NCBI RefSeq assembly: GCF_003003355.1
Contig: NZ_PVTQ01000002.1
Coordinates: forward strand, 389,642-453,641
Source: Donghicola tyrosinivorans
Lineage (GTDB): Bacteria > Pseudomonadota > Alphaproteobacteria > Rhodobacterales > Rhodobacteraceae
DNA length: 64,000 bases
Direction: 5' to 3'
Shown here: positions 36,837 to 46,407 of the stretch, piece by piece
Layout of the letters: each line of letters starts with the position of its first letter
How positions within the stretch are numbered: the first letter of the stretch is position 1
Position numbers and translations under genes: made by a program
The notes under the pieces: model-generated
Told to the model about the DNA's origin: nothing
Seen by the model: the letters and a program-made list of their open reading frames with translations, nothing else
Databases searched by the model: none

Positions 36837-38714
36837 ATGACCTTTGCATCTGTAAAGGATCGCACGGATATCGAAGCCGAAAAGTCTTGGGCGGACCGTA
36901 ACGTCGCCCGGACCATTCATGACTTCATCGCCAACGCCAAAGACCAGCACGGTCATCGTCCTGCGGTGAGTTTCCAGCTGACGTCCGATCCTTCGGATAA
37001 GGGTGAGACGCTGACGTGGTCCGAACTGTATGGCAAAGTGTGTCAAACCGCGAACTTGCTGCGCAGTTTGGGGATTGGCCCGAATGATACTGTGGCCTTC
37101 CTGCTGCCCAACAGCAATGAGACTGTTTTCACGCTGCTCGGGGGCATGGTTGCGGGGGTCGTGAACCCGATCAACCCATTGCTGGAGCCTGAGCAGATTA
37201 GCGCCATCCTGCGTGAGACGAACGCCAAGGTGCTGGTTACTCTGCGCAGCTTCCCCAAGACGGATATCGCCCAGAAGGCCGCTGAGGCCGTCAAGCACGC
37301 GCCGAACGTCCATACGGTGCTTGAGATTGACCTGCTGCGCTATCTGACCCCGCCCAAGTCGTGGATCGTGCCGTTGATCCGCCCCAAGGCACCGGACTAT
37401 GCCCATGCGGATGTGATGAACTTTACCAAGGCCATCGCGCGCCAGAACCGCACGCTGGATTTTGAAGATGTGAAAGAGGATCGCGTTGCGGCCTACTTCC
37501 ACACCGGCGGCACCACGGGCATGCCGAAAGTGGCGCAGCACAAGTATTCGGGCATGGTCTATCAGGGCTGGCTTGGGGCCCGTCTGTTGTTTGACGAGCA
37601 GGACACGGTGATCTGCCCGCTGCCGCTGTTCCACGTTTTTGCTGTGCATCCGATCCTGATGTCAATGATCGCCAGCGGCGCCCATGTGGTCTTCCCGACC
37701 CCTGCGGGTTATCGCGGGGAAGGGGTCTTTGATAACTTCTGGAAGCTGGTGGAAAAGTGGCAGGTGACCTTCATGATCACGGTGCCGACCGCCGTTTCGG
37801 CGCTGATGCAGCGGAAAGTGGACGCGGATATCTCGACCCTTAAGACGGCGTTTTCGGGTTCAGCCCCGATGCCGCTGGAGTTGTTCCGCCGCTTTGAGAC
37901 CGCTTGCGGCGTCACCATTTGCGAAGGCTATGGTCTAACCGAGGCGACCTGTCTGGTTTCGATCAACCCGCCGGCTGGGGAAAAGCGTGTGGGCAGCGTG
38001 GGCATCCCGTTCCCTTATACCGAAGTCAAAATCCTGCGCAGCACTGCGGATGGTCCTGTGGAATGCGCCCCCGATGAGGTGGGCGAGATTTGTGTGGCGA
38101 ACCCCGGCGTCTTTGCAGGCTCGACCTATACCGAGGCGGACAAGAACCGCGATCTGTTCCACCACGATATTTACCTGCGCACGGGCGATCTGGGCCGTCT
38201 GGATCCTGACGGATATCTGTGGATCACAGGCCGTGCCAAGGACTTGATCATTCGTGGTGGTCACAATATCGACCCTGCCGAGATTGAAGAGGCGTTGCTG
38301 ACCCATCAGGCGGTGGCCTTTGCCGGTGCGATCGGCCAGCCGGACCCCCATTCGGGCGAGGTGCCTTGCGCCTATGTGGAACTGGTCAGCGGGGCCGAGG
38401 TCTCGGTCGAGGAACTGATGGAGCATGCGCGCAAGCATATCCATGAGCGGGCAGCTTACCCCAAGCATCTGGAGATTATGCCGGAATTGCCTAAGACGGC
38501 TGTCGGCAAAATCTTCAAGCCGGACCTGCGGAAGATGGCGATTGCGCGGATATACTCGGCAGCTTTGGCCGAGACCGGCTGTCATGTGGCCGAAGTGGTG
38601 GATGACAAAAAACGCGGGCTTGTGGCGCGGGTTCAGAAGGGTCCGAACGGCGCTGATCCTCGTGTGGCCGAAATTCTGGCCAGCCATACCCGTCCGTGGG
38701 AATGGATCGATTGA
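36837..38714 (+). CDS. Acyl-CoA synthetase (AMP-forming)
   Basis: 625 residues. The core HTGGTTGMPKVAQHK departs from the usual SGTTGxPK by having TGGTTG, typical of a distinct acyl-CoA synthetase branch. EGYGLTEAT, TGDLGRLDPDGYLWITGRAKDLIIRGG and the C-terminal KTAVGKIFK lysine are in place. A strong GGGGAGGAA precedes the ATG. It is longer than the 541-residue ligase at 18.8 kb and not a close paralogue. Likely activates fatty or aromatic acids. Confidence 0.87.
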   Translation: MTFASVKDRTDIEAEKSWADRNVARTIHDFIANAKDQHGHRPAVSFQLTSDPSDKGETLTWSELYGKVCQTANLLRSLGIGPNDTVAFLLPNSNETVFTLLGGMVAGVVNPINPLLEPEQISAILRETNAKVLVTLRSFPKTDIAQKAAEAVKHAPNVHTVLEIDLLRYLTPPKSWIVPLIRPKAPDYAHADVMNFTKAIARQNRTLDFEDVKEDRVAAYFHTGGTTGMPKVAQHKYSGMVYQGWLGARLLFDEQDTVICPLPLFHVFAVHPILMSMIASGAHVVFPTPAGYRGEGVFDNFWKLVEKWQVTFMITVPTAVSALMQRKVDADISTLKTAFSGSAPMPLELFRRFETACGVTICEGYGLTEATCLVSINPPAGEKRVGSVGIPFPYTEVKILRSTADGPVECAPDEVGEICVANPGVFAGSTYTEADKNRDLFHHDIYLRTGDLGRLDPDGYLWITGRAKDLIIRGGHNIDPAEIEEALLTHQAVAFAGAIGQPDPHSGEVPCAYVELVSGAEVSVEELMEHARKHIHERAAYPKHLEIMPELPKTAVGKIFKPDLRKMAIARIYSAALAETGCHVAEVVDDKKRGLVARVQKGPNGADPRVAEILASHTRPWEWID

Positions 38715-38734
38715 TCTGCCTTTGAGGGGTGGAA

Positions 38735-38767
38735 CGAACAAGGGGGGCATCGAGCCCCCCTTGTTCG
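38735..38767. terminator. Strong bidirectional hairpin
   Basis: Perfect 14-bp stem (38735-38748 with 38754-38767) with a 5-nt loop, between convergent acyl-CoA synthetase and SDR genes. The right arm ends at the SDR stop region. Confidence 0.8.
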
Positions 38768-38774
38768 TGGGGTG

Positions 38775-39521
38775 CTACTGGGCGGTGTAGCCGCCATCGA
38801 CCAGATGGTACGAGCCTGTGATAAAGCTGGCCTTATCCGACAAGAGGTAGACCACGAGTGAGGCCACCTCTTCGGGGGTGCCCATGCGTTTGAGGGCATG
38901 GATGCTTTCCAGATAGGCCTGCGCGTCTTTGTCCAGCGCATCGTCAACCAGCGGCGTATGGATAAAGCCCGGCCCGACCGAGTTGACGCGGATGTTGTCG
39001 GCGGCATGTTCAAGGGCTGTCGATTTTGTCATGCCAACCACCCCATGTTTTGCTGCCACATAGGCCGGTGATTGTGCGAACCCGACCGAGCCCAGAATCG
39101 ATGCGATGTTCACAATCGCTCCGCCGCCGGTCTTTTTCATTTCGGGAATCGCATAGCGCATTCCGTAGAAAACGCCGCTGAGGTTCACATCGATCACCTG
39201 ACGCCAGCTGTCTGTGGGGTATTCGCCCGTTGGAGCCAGTGCACCGCCTATGCCTGCGTTGTTGACCAGATAGTCCAGACAGCCGGTTTTCTGCACTGCC
39301 AGAGCCATGAGGGCTGCAACGGATGATTCGTCGGCGACATTGACCGCTGCGCCGATTGCCCCATTGCCGCAGGCCTTGGCGGCGGCATCGGCTTTGCTCT
39401 GATCCAGATCGGCCACTATGACTGTTGCGCCGGAGGCTGCCAGTTCGGCGGCGATGGCAGCACCGATTCCCGAGGCGGCACCCGTGACAACGGCGGTCTT
39501 ACCTTCAAAAGTGATCTGCAT
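38775..39521 (-). CDS. Short-chain dehydrogenase/reductase
   Basis: 248 residues of the classical SDR family. The nucleotide motif TGAASGIGAAIA is near residue 17, NNAGIGG follows, the catalytic Ser lies in the INIASILGSVGF stretch, and YVAAKHG gives the Tyr and Lys. Asp at the end of the second strand (IVADLD) predicts NAD preference. Substrate unknown; it could work on a hydroxyacyl-CoA given the convergent acyl-CoA synthetase. Confidence 0.88.
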   Translation of the reverse strand: MQITFEGKTAVVTGAASGIGAAIAAELAASGATVIVADLDQSKADAAAKACGNGAIGAAVNVADESSVAALMALAVQKTGCLDYLVNNAGIGGALAPTGEYPTDSWRQVIDVNLSGVFYGMRYAIPEMKKTGGGAIVNIASILGSVGFAQSPAYVAAKHGVVGMTKSTALEHAADNIRVNSVGPGFIHTPLVDDALDKDAQAYLESIHALKRMGTPEEVASLVVYLLSDKASFITGSYHLVDGGYTAQ

Positions 39522-39705
39522 CTTACTCTCCTCTCACCGGAAAATTCCTTTGATGAAAAGAGGATGAACCTGTTCGCTCTTTGGAAAAATGATCTACGAC
39601 AGATTGCACTGTGAACTGGCGCACGCATTGGTCGCGTAAAATGCGCCGGCACATGGACGCGATGTTGTGCGATTGTGTTAAGCGTCTGTTTTATCGGGAA
39701 TAAGA

Positions 39706-39780
<75 letters not shown>

Positions 39781-39948
39781 ATCCTGTGCTGAAAGGCGTT
39801 GTTTTCTAGCGACTTAGCGTTTCCGTTTCCGGTGTGTCCGCCGGTCCGCTGTGTCAGCGCCCTTTCGGTGAGGGGGCTTCTAATAACAAAATTCAGGGTG
39901 TGCAAGGGCAATCTGGACGGTTTTTTCATCTACATGTACAGACAGGGC

Positions 39949-40104
39949 ATGACACAGCCGAACACACCGAAAAATACCAAGAAAAATAAGGACGCGGGCC
40001 GCGAAGAGCGTATGAAGGCCGCGCTGAAAGCGAATATGGCCAAGCGCAAAGCCCAAGCGTCGGCCCGAAAAAAAGCCGCCGAGCAGGACAAGGAACAAGA
40101 TTGA
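39949..40104 (+). CDS. Very small basic protein preceding murA
   Basis: 51 residues from the ATG at 39949 (a start at 39934 would add five). The composition is extreme, Lys, Ala and Arg with Glu: [10 protein letters not shown], then [18 protein letters not shown], a likely single amphipathic basic helix. Its stop overlaps the murA ATG by one base, so translation is coupled. The Shine-Dalgarno site is weak. I know of no function. Coding is favoured by the coupling and by the continuous charge pattern. Confidence 0.6.
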   Translation: MTQPNTPKNTKKNKDAGREERMKAALKANMAKRKAQASARKKAAEQDKEQD

Positions 40105-41372
40105 TGGATTCGATTATCGTACAGGGCGGCGCAGAGCTGCGCGGACAAATCCCGATTGCGGGTGCAAAGAACGCTTGTTTGACGCTGATGCCTGCGACCC
40201 TTCTGTCGGAAGAGCCGCTGACCCTGACCAACGCGCCGCGTCTGTCGGACATCCGCACCATGACCACGCTGCTGCAATCGCTGGGGGCCGAGGTGTCCAG
40301 CTTGCAGTCGGGCAAGGTGCTGGCGATGTCCTCGCACGATATCAACAACCACACGGCGGACTATGACATCGTGCGCAAGATGCGCGCCTCGATTCTGGTG
40401 CTGGGGCCGATGTTGGCCCGTGATGGTCACGCGATTGTCTCGTTGCCTGGGGGCTGCGCGATTGGGGCGCGTCCCGTGGACCTGCACCTGACCGCTCTGG
40501 AAGCGATGGGTGCCGATCTGGATCTGCGTGACGGTTATGTCCATGCCAAGGCGGCGGGCGGTCTGAAAGGCGGCATCGTTGATTTCCGTTTCGCCTCTGT
40601 TGGCGCGACCGAGAACGCCCTGATGGCGGCCACGCTGGCCAAAGGCACCACCGTTCTGAACAACGCCGCCCGCGAGCCCGAGATCGTCGATTTGGCGAAC
40701 TGCCTGCGGGCGATGGGTGCGCAGATCGAAGGTGACGGCACCAGCCGCATCGAAATCCAAGGTGTAGACCGTCTGCACGGTGCGACCCATCAGGTCGTCG
40801 CGGACCGGATCGAACTGGGCACCTACATGCTGGCCCCTGCGATTGCGGGCGGCGAGGTTGAGCTGCTGGGTGGCTCGCTGGATCTGATCGGTGCGTTTGT
40901 CGAAAAGCTGGAAGAAGCGGGCGTTGAGGTCACTGCGACCGAAAACGGCATCAAGGTGCGCCGCAAAAACGGCCGCGTGAAGGCTGTGGACGTGACGACC
41001 GAGCCGTTCCCCGGCTTCCCCACCGACCTTCAAGCCCAGTTCATGGCGATGATGTGTACCGCCGAAGGCTCGTGCGTTCTGGAAGAGAAGATCTTTGAGA
41101 ACCGCTTTATGCACGCCCCCGAACTGACCCGCATGGGCGCGAACATCGAAGTGCATGGCGGTACTGCCACCGTGCATGGGGTTGAGCGTCTGAAAGGTGC
41201 GCCAGTGATGGCCACCGACCTGCGGGCCTCGGTTTCGCTGATTCTTGCCGGTCTGGCTGCCGAAGGGGAAACCCGCGTGAACCGCGTCTACCATCTGGAC
41301 CGCGGATATGAGAGCGTCGAAACCAAACTTGGCGCATGTGGTGCCAAGATCGAAAGGGTGAAAGAACAGTGA
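40104..41372 (+). CDS. murA: UDP-N-acetylglucosamine 1-carboxyvinyltransferase
   Basis: First committed step of peptidoglycan synthesis: transfer of enolpyruvate from PEP to UDP-GlcNAc. 422 residues. The N-terminal GAKNACL segment supplies the conserved Lys and Asn, and the active-site loop [14 protein letters not shown] contains the cysteine that fosfomycin alkylates. ATG at 40104 is chosen over an in-frame TTG three bases earlier. The stop overlaps DUF2948 by 4 bp. Confidence 0.96.
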   Translation: MDSIIVQGGAELRGQIPIAGAKNACLTLMPATLLSEEPLTLTNAPRLSDIRTMTTLLQSLGAEVSSLQSGKVLAMSSHDINNHTADYDIVRKMRASILVLGPMLARDGHAIVSLPGGCAIGARPVDLHLTALEAMGADLDLRDGYVHAKAAGGLKGGIVDFRFASVGATENALMAATLAKGTTVLNNAAREPEIVDLANCLRAMGAQIEGDGTSRIEIQGVDRLHGATHQVVADRIELGTYMLAPAIAGGEVELLGGSLDLIGAFVEKLEEAGVEVTATENGIKVRRKNGRVKAVDVTTEPFPGFPTDLQAQFMAMMCTAEGSCVLEEKIFENRFMHAPELTRMGANIEVHGGTATVHGVERLKGAPVMATDLRASVSLILAGLAAEGETRVNRVYHLDRGYESVETKLGACGAKIERVKEQ

Positions 41373-41833
41373 CCGAAGACGCACGTTTCGAAGATGCCAG
41401 TCCGAAGCCTCTGAACCTTGGGGCGATGGATGCCGAAGATCTGGCTGTGATCTCGGCCCTTGCGCAGGATGCGGTGCTGCCGGTCTCAGAGTTGCGGTTT
41501 GAAAAGGGGGCAGGGCGCTTTGCCCTGCTGCTGAACCGTTTCCGCTGGGAGGATAAGACCGCCGCCCGTCCCGAACGTGTGCAATCGGTTCTGGTCTTTG
41601 AAAATGTGCAGGGCGTTGCGTCCCAAGGGGTTGATCGCAGCGACAAGGATCAGGTGCTGTCGCTGCTGTCGGTCGAATTTGCGGAAACCGACGCGCCCAG
41701 TGGCCATATTGTTCTGAACTTTGCTGGCGATGGCGCCATGCGCCTGAGTGTTGAGGCGGTTCAGGCGACATTGCGGGATGTGACGCGCCCCTACTATGCA
41801 CCTTCGGGCAAAGTGCCGGATCACGGCGCATGA
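41369..41833 (+). CDS. DUF2948 family protein
   Basis: 154 residues starting with GTG inside the murA stop. Members of DUF2948 are found in alphaproteobacteria directly after murA, function unknown. Visible segments are [31 protein letters not shown] and a C-terminal [17 protein letters not shown]. No signal peptide or catalytic motif. The constant pairing hints at a role linked to cell-wall synthesis or to the growth rate of the wall. Confidence 0.85.
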   Translation: MTEDARFEDASPKPLNLGAMDAEDLAVISALAQDAVLPVSELRFEKGAGRFALLLNRFRWEDKTAARPERVQSVLVFENVQGVASQGVDRSDKDQVLSLLSVEFAETDAPSGHIVLNFAGDGAMRLSVEAVQATLRDVTRPYYAPSGKVPDHGA

Positions 41834-41854
41834 TCCGCTGATAGAACTGTTTGG

Positions 41855-41881
41855 AAAGGCCGCACCTCTGATGCGGCCTTT
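41855..41881 (+). terminator. Intrinsic terminator of murA-DUF2948
   Basis: Perfect 10-bp stem AAAGGCCGCA (41855-41864) with TGCGGCCTTT (41872-41881), loop of 7, then TTGCTTG. Confidence 0.8.
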
Positions 41882-41960
41882 TGCTTGTAGCGCGGGTAGT
41901 TCTTGAGGACCGCGCCCCTGCGGTCTATGTCTGCGCCCAGAGTTAAAGGAGCCGCAGTCC

Positions 41961-43262
41961 ATGCCCGTTTTCCTGTCCACCCGTGACGCCGATTTCGAAG
42001 ACCAGTTCACCGCGCTGCTTGGTGCCAAGCGTGAGGACAGCCCCGATGTGGATCATATCGTGGCCGAGATCATCGCAGATGTTCGGGCGCGGGGCGATGC
42101 GGCTTTGTTGGACTACACCGCCAAGTTCGACCGTATGGTCCTGAGTGCTGATCAACTGGCCTTCACGGCCGAAGAGATCGACGCACTGGTCGCGCAGGTC
42201 TCGGATGAGGAACGCGCTGCGCTGGAAGTCGCCGCCGCCCGTATCCGTGCCTATCACGAACGCCAAATGCCCGAAGATCAGCGCTGGGTCGATGACAGCG
42301 GGGCAGAGCTTGGCTGGCGCTGGACGCCGGTTTCGGCGGCGGGTCTATACGTGCCCGGTGGCTTGGCGTCCTATCCCAGCAGCGTTCTGATGAATGCGAT
42401 TCCGGCCAAGGTGGCTGGCGTGGGTCGTCTGGCGATCACTGTGCCGACCCCTGATGGCATCGCGAACCCGCTGGTGCTGCTGGCCGCACGTCTGGCTGGC
42501 GTGGATGAGATTTACCGCATCGGTGGCGCACAGGCCGTGGCCGCATTGGCCTATGGCACCGAAACCGTGCGGCCTGTGGACAAGATCACCGGCCCCGGCA
42601 ACGCCTTTGTGGCCGCCGCCAAGCGCCGTGTGTTCGGCAAGGTGGGCATCGACATGATTGCTGGCCCGTCCGAGATTCTGGTGATTGCCGATAAGGACAA
42701 TGATGCGGACTGGATCGCTCTTGATCTGCTGTCGCAGGCCGAACACGATGAAAGTGCGCAGTCGATCCTGATCACGGACAGCGAAGCCTTTGCTAGCGAC
42801 GTTGTCGCCGCCGTTGAAAAGCGTTTGGAAACGCTGGAACGCCGCGCCATTGCGGGAGCAAGCTGGCGTGATTTCGGGGCGGTGGTGCTGGTTGAGGATA
42901 TGGATCAGGCTGCCGCGCTTTCTGATCGTATCGCGCCGGAACACCTTGAACTGTGCGTCGCCGATCCTGACGCGCTGTCGGAAAAGATCACCCACGCGGG
43001 CGCGATCTTCCTTGGCGCTTGGACGCCCGAGGCGATTGGCGATTACGTTGGCGGTCCGAACCACGTGTTGCCCACTGCGCGCTCGGCCCGTTTCAGCTCT
43101 GGCCTCTCGGTGATGGATTTCGTCAAGCGAACCACGCTGGCCAAGATGACTCCGGCGGCGTTGCGGGCCATTGGCCCCTCGGCCGAGGTGTTGGCCAAGA
43201 GCGAAAGCCTTGAGGCGCACGGCCTGTCCGTGACCGCCCGTCTGCAAAAGCTGAACGATTAA
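41961..43262 (+). CDS. hisD: Histidinol dehydrogenase
   Basis: Zinc enzyme performing the last two oxidations of histidine synthesis. 433 residues. The NAD-binding and metal motifs IDMIAGPSEI, QAEHDESAQSIL, the catalytic IAPEHLEL and the C-terminal GLSVMDFVKRTT are intact. No other his gene is adjacent, as is usual in this group. It is preceded by AAAGGAG and followed 13 bp later by arsC, so the three genes hisD-arsC-arsH may share a transcript. Confidence 0.95.
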   Translation: MPVFLSTRDADFEDQFTALLGAKREDSPDVDHIVAEIIADVRARGDAALLDYTAKFDRMVLSADQLAFTAEEIDALVAQVSDEERAALEVAAARIRAYHERQMPEDQRWVDDSGAELGWRWTPVSAAGLYVPGGLASYPSSVLMNAIPAKVAGVGRLAITVPTPDGIANPLVLLAARLAGVDEIYRIGGAQAVAALAYGTETVRPVDKITGPGNAFVAAAKRRVFGKVGIDMIAGPSEILVIADKDNDADWIALDLLSQAEHDESAQSILITDSEAFASDVVAAVEKRLETLERRAIAGASWRDFGAVVLVEDMDQAAALSDRIAPEHLELCVADPDALSEKITHAGAIFLGAWTPEAIGDYVGGPNHVLPTARSARFSSGLSVMDFVKRTTLAKMTPAALRAIGPSAEVLAKSESLEAHGLSVTARLQKLND

Positions 43263-43275
43263 AGGGGCAGGGACC

Positions 43276-43689
43276 ATGACAGCGACCATCTATCACAATC
43301 CCCGTTGCAGCAAATCGCGCAACGCGCTGACGATCTTGAAGGCAGCGGGCGAAGATCCGAAGGTGGTCGAATACCTGAAAACCGGCTGGACCCGCGATAC
43401 GCTGGTCACCCTCTTCACCGATGCGGGCATCAGCCCCCGTCAGGCCATGCGCAAGGCAGAGGCGAAAGAACTGGGGCTGCTTGGCGATGATGTCAGCACC
43501 AACGACATCCTTCAGGCGATGATCGAAAACCCCGTGCTGGTGGAGCGTCCCATCGTGCAGACCCCTAAAGGCACCGCGATTTGCCGCCCCATGTCGAACC
43601 TGTTGCCTTTGCTGGCGCAGCCTCTGGCGGGACCGGTTATGGATGCCAAAGGCAATGTGCTGGTGGATGAGGAAGGGAACGCCCTGTGA
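43276..43689 (+). CDS. arsC: Arsenate reductase, glutaredoxin-coupled type
   Basis: 137 residues. The catalytic Cys11 sits in HNPRCSKSR, and the later arginine-rich [17 protein letters not shown] segment stabilises the arsenylated form. Reduces arsenate to arsenite using glutathione and glutaredoxin. A C-terminal tail of about 20 residues beyond the usual end is present. Its stop overlaps arsH by 4 bp. No arsR or arsenite pump lies next to it. Confidence 0.92.
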   Translation: MTATIYHNPRCSKSRNALTILKAAGEDPKVVEYLKTGWTRDTLVTLFTDAGISPRQAMRKAEAKELGLLGDDVSTNDILQAMIENPVLVERPIVQTPKGTAICRPMSNLLPLLAQPLAGPVMDAKGNVLVDEEGNAL

Positions 43690-44396
43690 CCGATACGCCC
43701 AATATCGACGACGCGCAGTTTCAGGACTTTGACCCCCAGCGTTTGTTCGGCGCGGAACGCAGCACTCACGCGCCGCGTATACTGATGCTGTATGGATCGC
43801 TGCGCGAACGCTCATTCTCTCGCCTTCTGGCCGAAGAGGCAGGCCGCGTGCTGACCCGCCTTGGGGCCGAGGTGCGGTTCTATGATCCCAAAGATCTTCC
43901 GCTGCCCGATGGCGCCGACGCCAGCCATCCCAAGGTGGCCGAGCTGCGCGAGTTGGCTCAATGGGCCGAAGGTATGGTCTGGTCCAGCCCCGAACGGCAC
44001 GGCAACATGACCGCTGTGATGAAGGCGCAGATTGACTGGATTCCCCTGTCGCTTGGCGGGGTGCGCCCGACCCAAGGCAAGACACTGGCCCTGATGCAAG
44101 TGTGCGGCGGCAGTCAGAGCTTTAACACCGTGAACCAGATGCGCACTTTGGGCCGGTGGATGCGGATGCTGACCATCCCGAACCAGAGCAGCGTGGCCAA
44201 GGCTTTTAACGAGTTTGATGCGGCGGGGCGAATGCTGCCTTCGCCCTATTACAACCGTATGGTTGATGTGATGGAAGAACTGGTCAAGTTCACCTGGCTG
44301 ACCCGCGATTTGAACGATTATCTGCTGGATCGCTACAGTGAACGGGTGGAATCAGCCGAAGAGCTGTCCAAAAGGGTGAACCAGAAGTCCCTTTGA
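43686..44396 (+). CDS. arsH: NADPH-dependent FMN oxidoreductase ArsH
   Basis: 236 residues of the ArsH flavodoxin-like family, which oxidises trivalent organoarsenicals. Visible are the FMN phosphate loop [16 protein letters not shown] and [20 protein letters not shown]. The starting GTG lies in the arsC stop. Together with ArsC this gives an enzymatic arsenic response without a local efflux gene. Confidence 0.92.
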   Translation: MTDTPNIDDAQFQDFDPQRLFGAERSTHAPRILMLYGSLRERSFSRLLAEEAGRVLTRLGAEVRFYDPKDLPLPDGADASHPKVAELRELAQWAEGMVWSSPERHGNMTAVMKAQIDWIPLSLGGVRPTQGKTLALMQVCGGSQSFNTVNQMRTLGRWMRMLTIPNQSSVAKAFNEFDAAGRMLPSPYYNRMVDVMEELVKFTWLTRDLNDYLLDRYSERVESAEELSKRVNQKSL

Positions 44397-44472
44397 CGTG
44401 GCATTCCGCTTGCGCCGCCTGCGGGCGTCGATAAAGTCGGGGGCGTATATGGAACAACCCCCTCAGTAAGCC

Positions 44473-44952
44473 ATGTCTCGTATTTGTAATATTGCTCTGG
44501 ACGACAGCAACCTGCCGCCGCCCACCCCCGAAATCGAACAAGAGCGCCGCGTCGCGATGTTCGATCTTCTTGAAGATAACAGCTTCGTGCTGCCCGTGCG
44601 TGATGACCGTGTCGTGCCCGATGGCCCGTATAGCGTGGATCTGGCGATCCGCGATAAACGTCTGGTCTTCGATATCAGCACCGAAGGCGGCGAGAAGGCG
44701 GCAGAGTTCCACCTCTCGCTCGGGCCGTTCCGGCAAGTGGTCAAAGACTACTTCCAGATTTGCGCCAGCTATTTCGACGCTGTGAAAAAGATGCCCCCCA
44801 GCCAGATCGAAGCAATCGATATGGCCCGTCGCGGTATCCACAACGAAGGCGCCCGCATCTTGCAGGAACGCCTTGAAGGCAAAGCCGAGGTCGATATCGA
44901 CACTGCGCGCCGTCTGTTCACCCTGATCTGCGTTCTGCACTTCGGGGGCTGA
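44473..44952 (+). CDS. UPF0262 family protein
   Basis: 159 residues of UPF0262, an alphaproteobacterial family of unknown function. The conserved blocks RRVAMFDLLEDNSF, SLGPFRQVVKDYF and IDMARRGIHNEGA are visible. Cytoplasmic, no signal. The next gene, a low-molecular-weight phosphatase, starts 4 bp after its stop. This pairing suggests a common pathway, perhaps cell-cycle or envelope control, but that is inference. Confidence 0.9.
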   Translation: MSRICNIALDDSNLPPPTPEIEQERRVAMFDLLEDNSFVLPVRDDRVVPDGPYSVDLAIRDKRLVFDISTEGGEKAAEFHLSLGPFRQVVKDYFQICASYFDAVKKMPPSQIEAIDMARRGIHNEGARILQERLEGKAEVDIDTARRLFTLICVLHFGG

Positions 44953-44955
44953 TAG

Positions 44956-45420
44956 GTGACGCGGGAACTTCCTCAATCAATCCTGTTTTGTTGTGATCAT
45001 AACGCAGTCCGCTCGCCCATGGCGGAAGGACTGATGAAGAAGTTCTATGGCACGGATGTCTACGTGCAGTCTGTCGGTGTCAAAAACGATATGGAGATCG
45101 ACGGCTTTACCGTCGCTGTCTGCAAAGAATTGGGCGTCGAGCTGGAGCGTCACCGGGCGCGCAGTTTCGACCAGATGGAAGAGTGGGGGGATGATCTGTC
45201 GTCGTTCGATCTGATCGTTGCCCTCTCTCCCGCCAGCCAGCGCCGTGCGCTGGAGCTTACGCGGTATTTCCACCTCGATGTCGAATATTGGCCGATTTTG
45301 GACCCTACCGGACTAGGCGAAACCCGCGAGGCCAAGCTAGCCCAGTTCAGGGCGGCGCGCGAACAGATCATCGAGCGCCTGAAAGACAATTTTGGCGAAC
45401 CGATTGGCGAGGAGACTTGA
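44956..45420 (+). CDS. Low-molecular-weight protein-tyrosine-phosphatase-like protein
   Basis: 154 residues starting with GTG. The P-loop CDHNAVRS (Cys13, Arg19) has the C-x5-R-S signature of low-molecular-weight phosphatases and of ArsC of the thioredoxin type. A DPTG acid motif near residue 116 fits the phosphatase more than the arsenate reductase, which needs further cysteines not seen here. Partner of UPF0262. The substrate is unknown. Despite its proximity to arsC-arsH, an arsenic role is not required. Confidence 0.83.
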   Translation: MTRELPQSILFCCDHNAVRSPMAEGLMKKFYGTDVYVQSVGVKNDMEIDGFTVAVCKELGVELERHRARSFDQMEEWGDDLSSFDLIVALSPASQRRALELTRYFHLDVEYWPILDPTGLGETREAKLAQFRAAREQIIERLKDNFGEPIGEET

Positions 45421-45421
45421 T

Positions 45422-45823
45422 ATGAGCGCACGGGACACGATCGAGACTTATTTCACAGCGTTCAACGCCGGTGAAACCGACAAGATGCTGGACTGTCTGG
45501 CCGATGATATTGCCCACCATGTGAATGAGGGGCAGGTGCGTGAGGGCAAGGAAAAGTTCGCCGCCTTCAACGACCACATGACCCGCTGCTACAAAGAAGA
45601 GCTGACCGATATGGTCATCTTCGTGAACGAGGACGGCACCCGCGCCGCGGCCGAGTTCATTGTGAACGGCACCTATCTGGCGACCGATGAAGGTCTGCCT
45701 GAAGCCAAGGGTCAGACCTATCGCTTGCCGGCGGGCTCGTTCTTTAGCTTGCGCGACGGGAAGATCACCCGCGTGGTCACCTACTACAACCTTGCAGACT
45801 GGATTCGTCAGGTCTCGGCATGA
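45422..45823 (+). CDS. SnoaL-like / ketosteroid isomerase-related protein
   Basis: 133 residues of the NTF2-like cone fold: helical start RDTIETYFTAFNAGETDKML, then DDIAHHVNEGQVREGKE and beta strands to GKITRVVTYYNLADW. Such proteins act on small hydrophobic ligands or have no activity. The start ATG lies 2 bp after the phosphatase stop and the stop overlaps the GNAT gene by 4 bp. Confidence 0.8.
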   Translation: MSARDTIETYFTAFNAGETDKMLDCLADDIAHHVNEGQVREGKEKFAAFNDHMTRCYKEELTDMVIFVNEDGTRAAAEFIVNGTYLATDEGLPEAKGQTYRLPAGSFFSLRDGKITRVVTYYNLADWIRQVSA

Positions 45824-46407
45824 GCCTGCGGATCGAGACGTTGCGCGGTGCCGCATTGGATGCGGCGCTGGATGATGTGGCGCGTCTGCGGATCGCGGTG
45901 TTCCGCGCGTGGCCTTATCTTTACGATGGTGATCTGGAGTATGAGCGTGGCTATATGCAGGTCTACCGCAACAGTGACCGCACCATTCTGGTCGGCGCGT
46001 TTGACGGGGATCGTCTGGTCGGCGCGGCCACCGGTACGCCTATGACCGATCACGCTCAGGACTTTGCCAGCGCCTTTGAAGGCAGCGGCTATGATCTAGG
46101 CGAAATCTTTTACTGCGCCGAATCCGTGCTGCTGCCCGAATATCGCGGGCAGGGGGCGGGGCACCGGTTCTTTGATTTGCGTGAACAGCACGCCCGCGAC
46201 TTGGGGGCCAAATACACGGCCTTTTGCGGTGTGCAGCGGCCCTTGGATCATCCCATGCGCCCTGCGGATTATGCCCCGTTGGACCCGTTCTGGCGTAAGC
46301 GCGGCTATCAGCCTTTAGAAGGCGTGGTCGCCAAGTTCCGCTGGAAGGATCTGGGCGATGAAGCCCAAACAGAAAAGCCCCTGCAGTTTTGGCTGCGGGA
46401 GCTTTGA
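45820..46407 (+). CDS. GNAT family N-acetyltransferase
   Basis: 195 residues. The acetyl-CoA binding motif A, VLLPEYRGQGAGHRFFDLREQHA, is clear. The N-terminal part is longer than in minimal GNATs. Likely acetylates a small molecule or amine. Last gene of a run UPF0262, phosphatase, NTF2-like, GNAT in which each gene overlaps or nearly touches the next. Confidence 0.88.
   Translation: MSLRIETLRGAALDAALDDVARLRIAVFRAWPYLYDGDLEYERGYMQVYRNSDRTILVGAFDGDRLVGAATGTPMTDHAQDFASAFEGSGYDLGEIFYCAESVLLPEYRGQGAGHRFFDLREQHARDLGAKYTAFCGVQRPLDHPMRPADYAPLDPFWRKRGYQPLEGVVAKFRWKDLGDEAQTEKPLQFWLREL

Noticed and set aside
39930..41831. A 633-codon minus-strand frame opposite murA and DUF2948
   Set aside because: Shadow of murA. 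The composition (Arg, His, Gln rich) is that of reverse-frame translation of GC-rich coding DNA.
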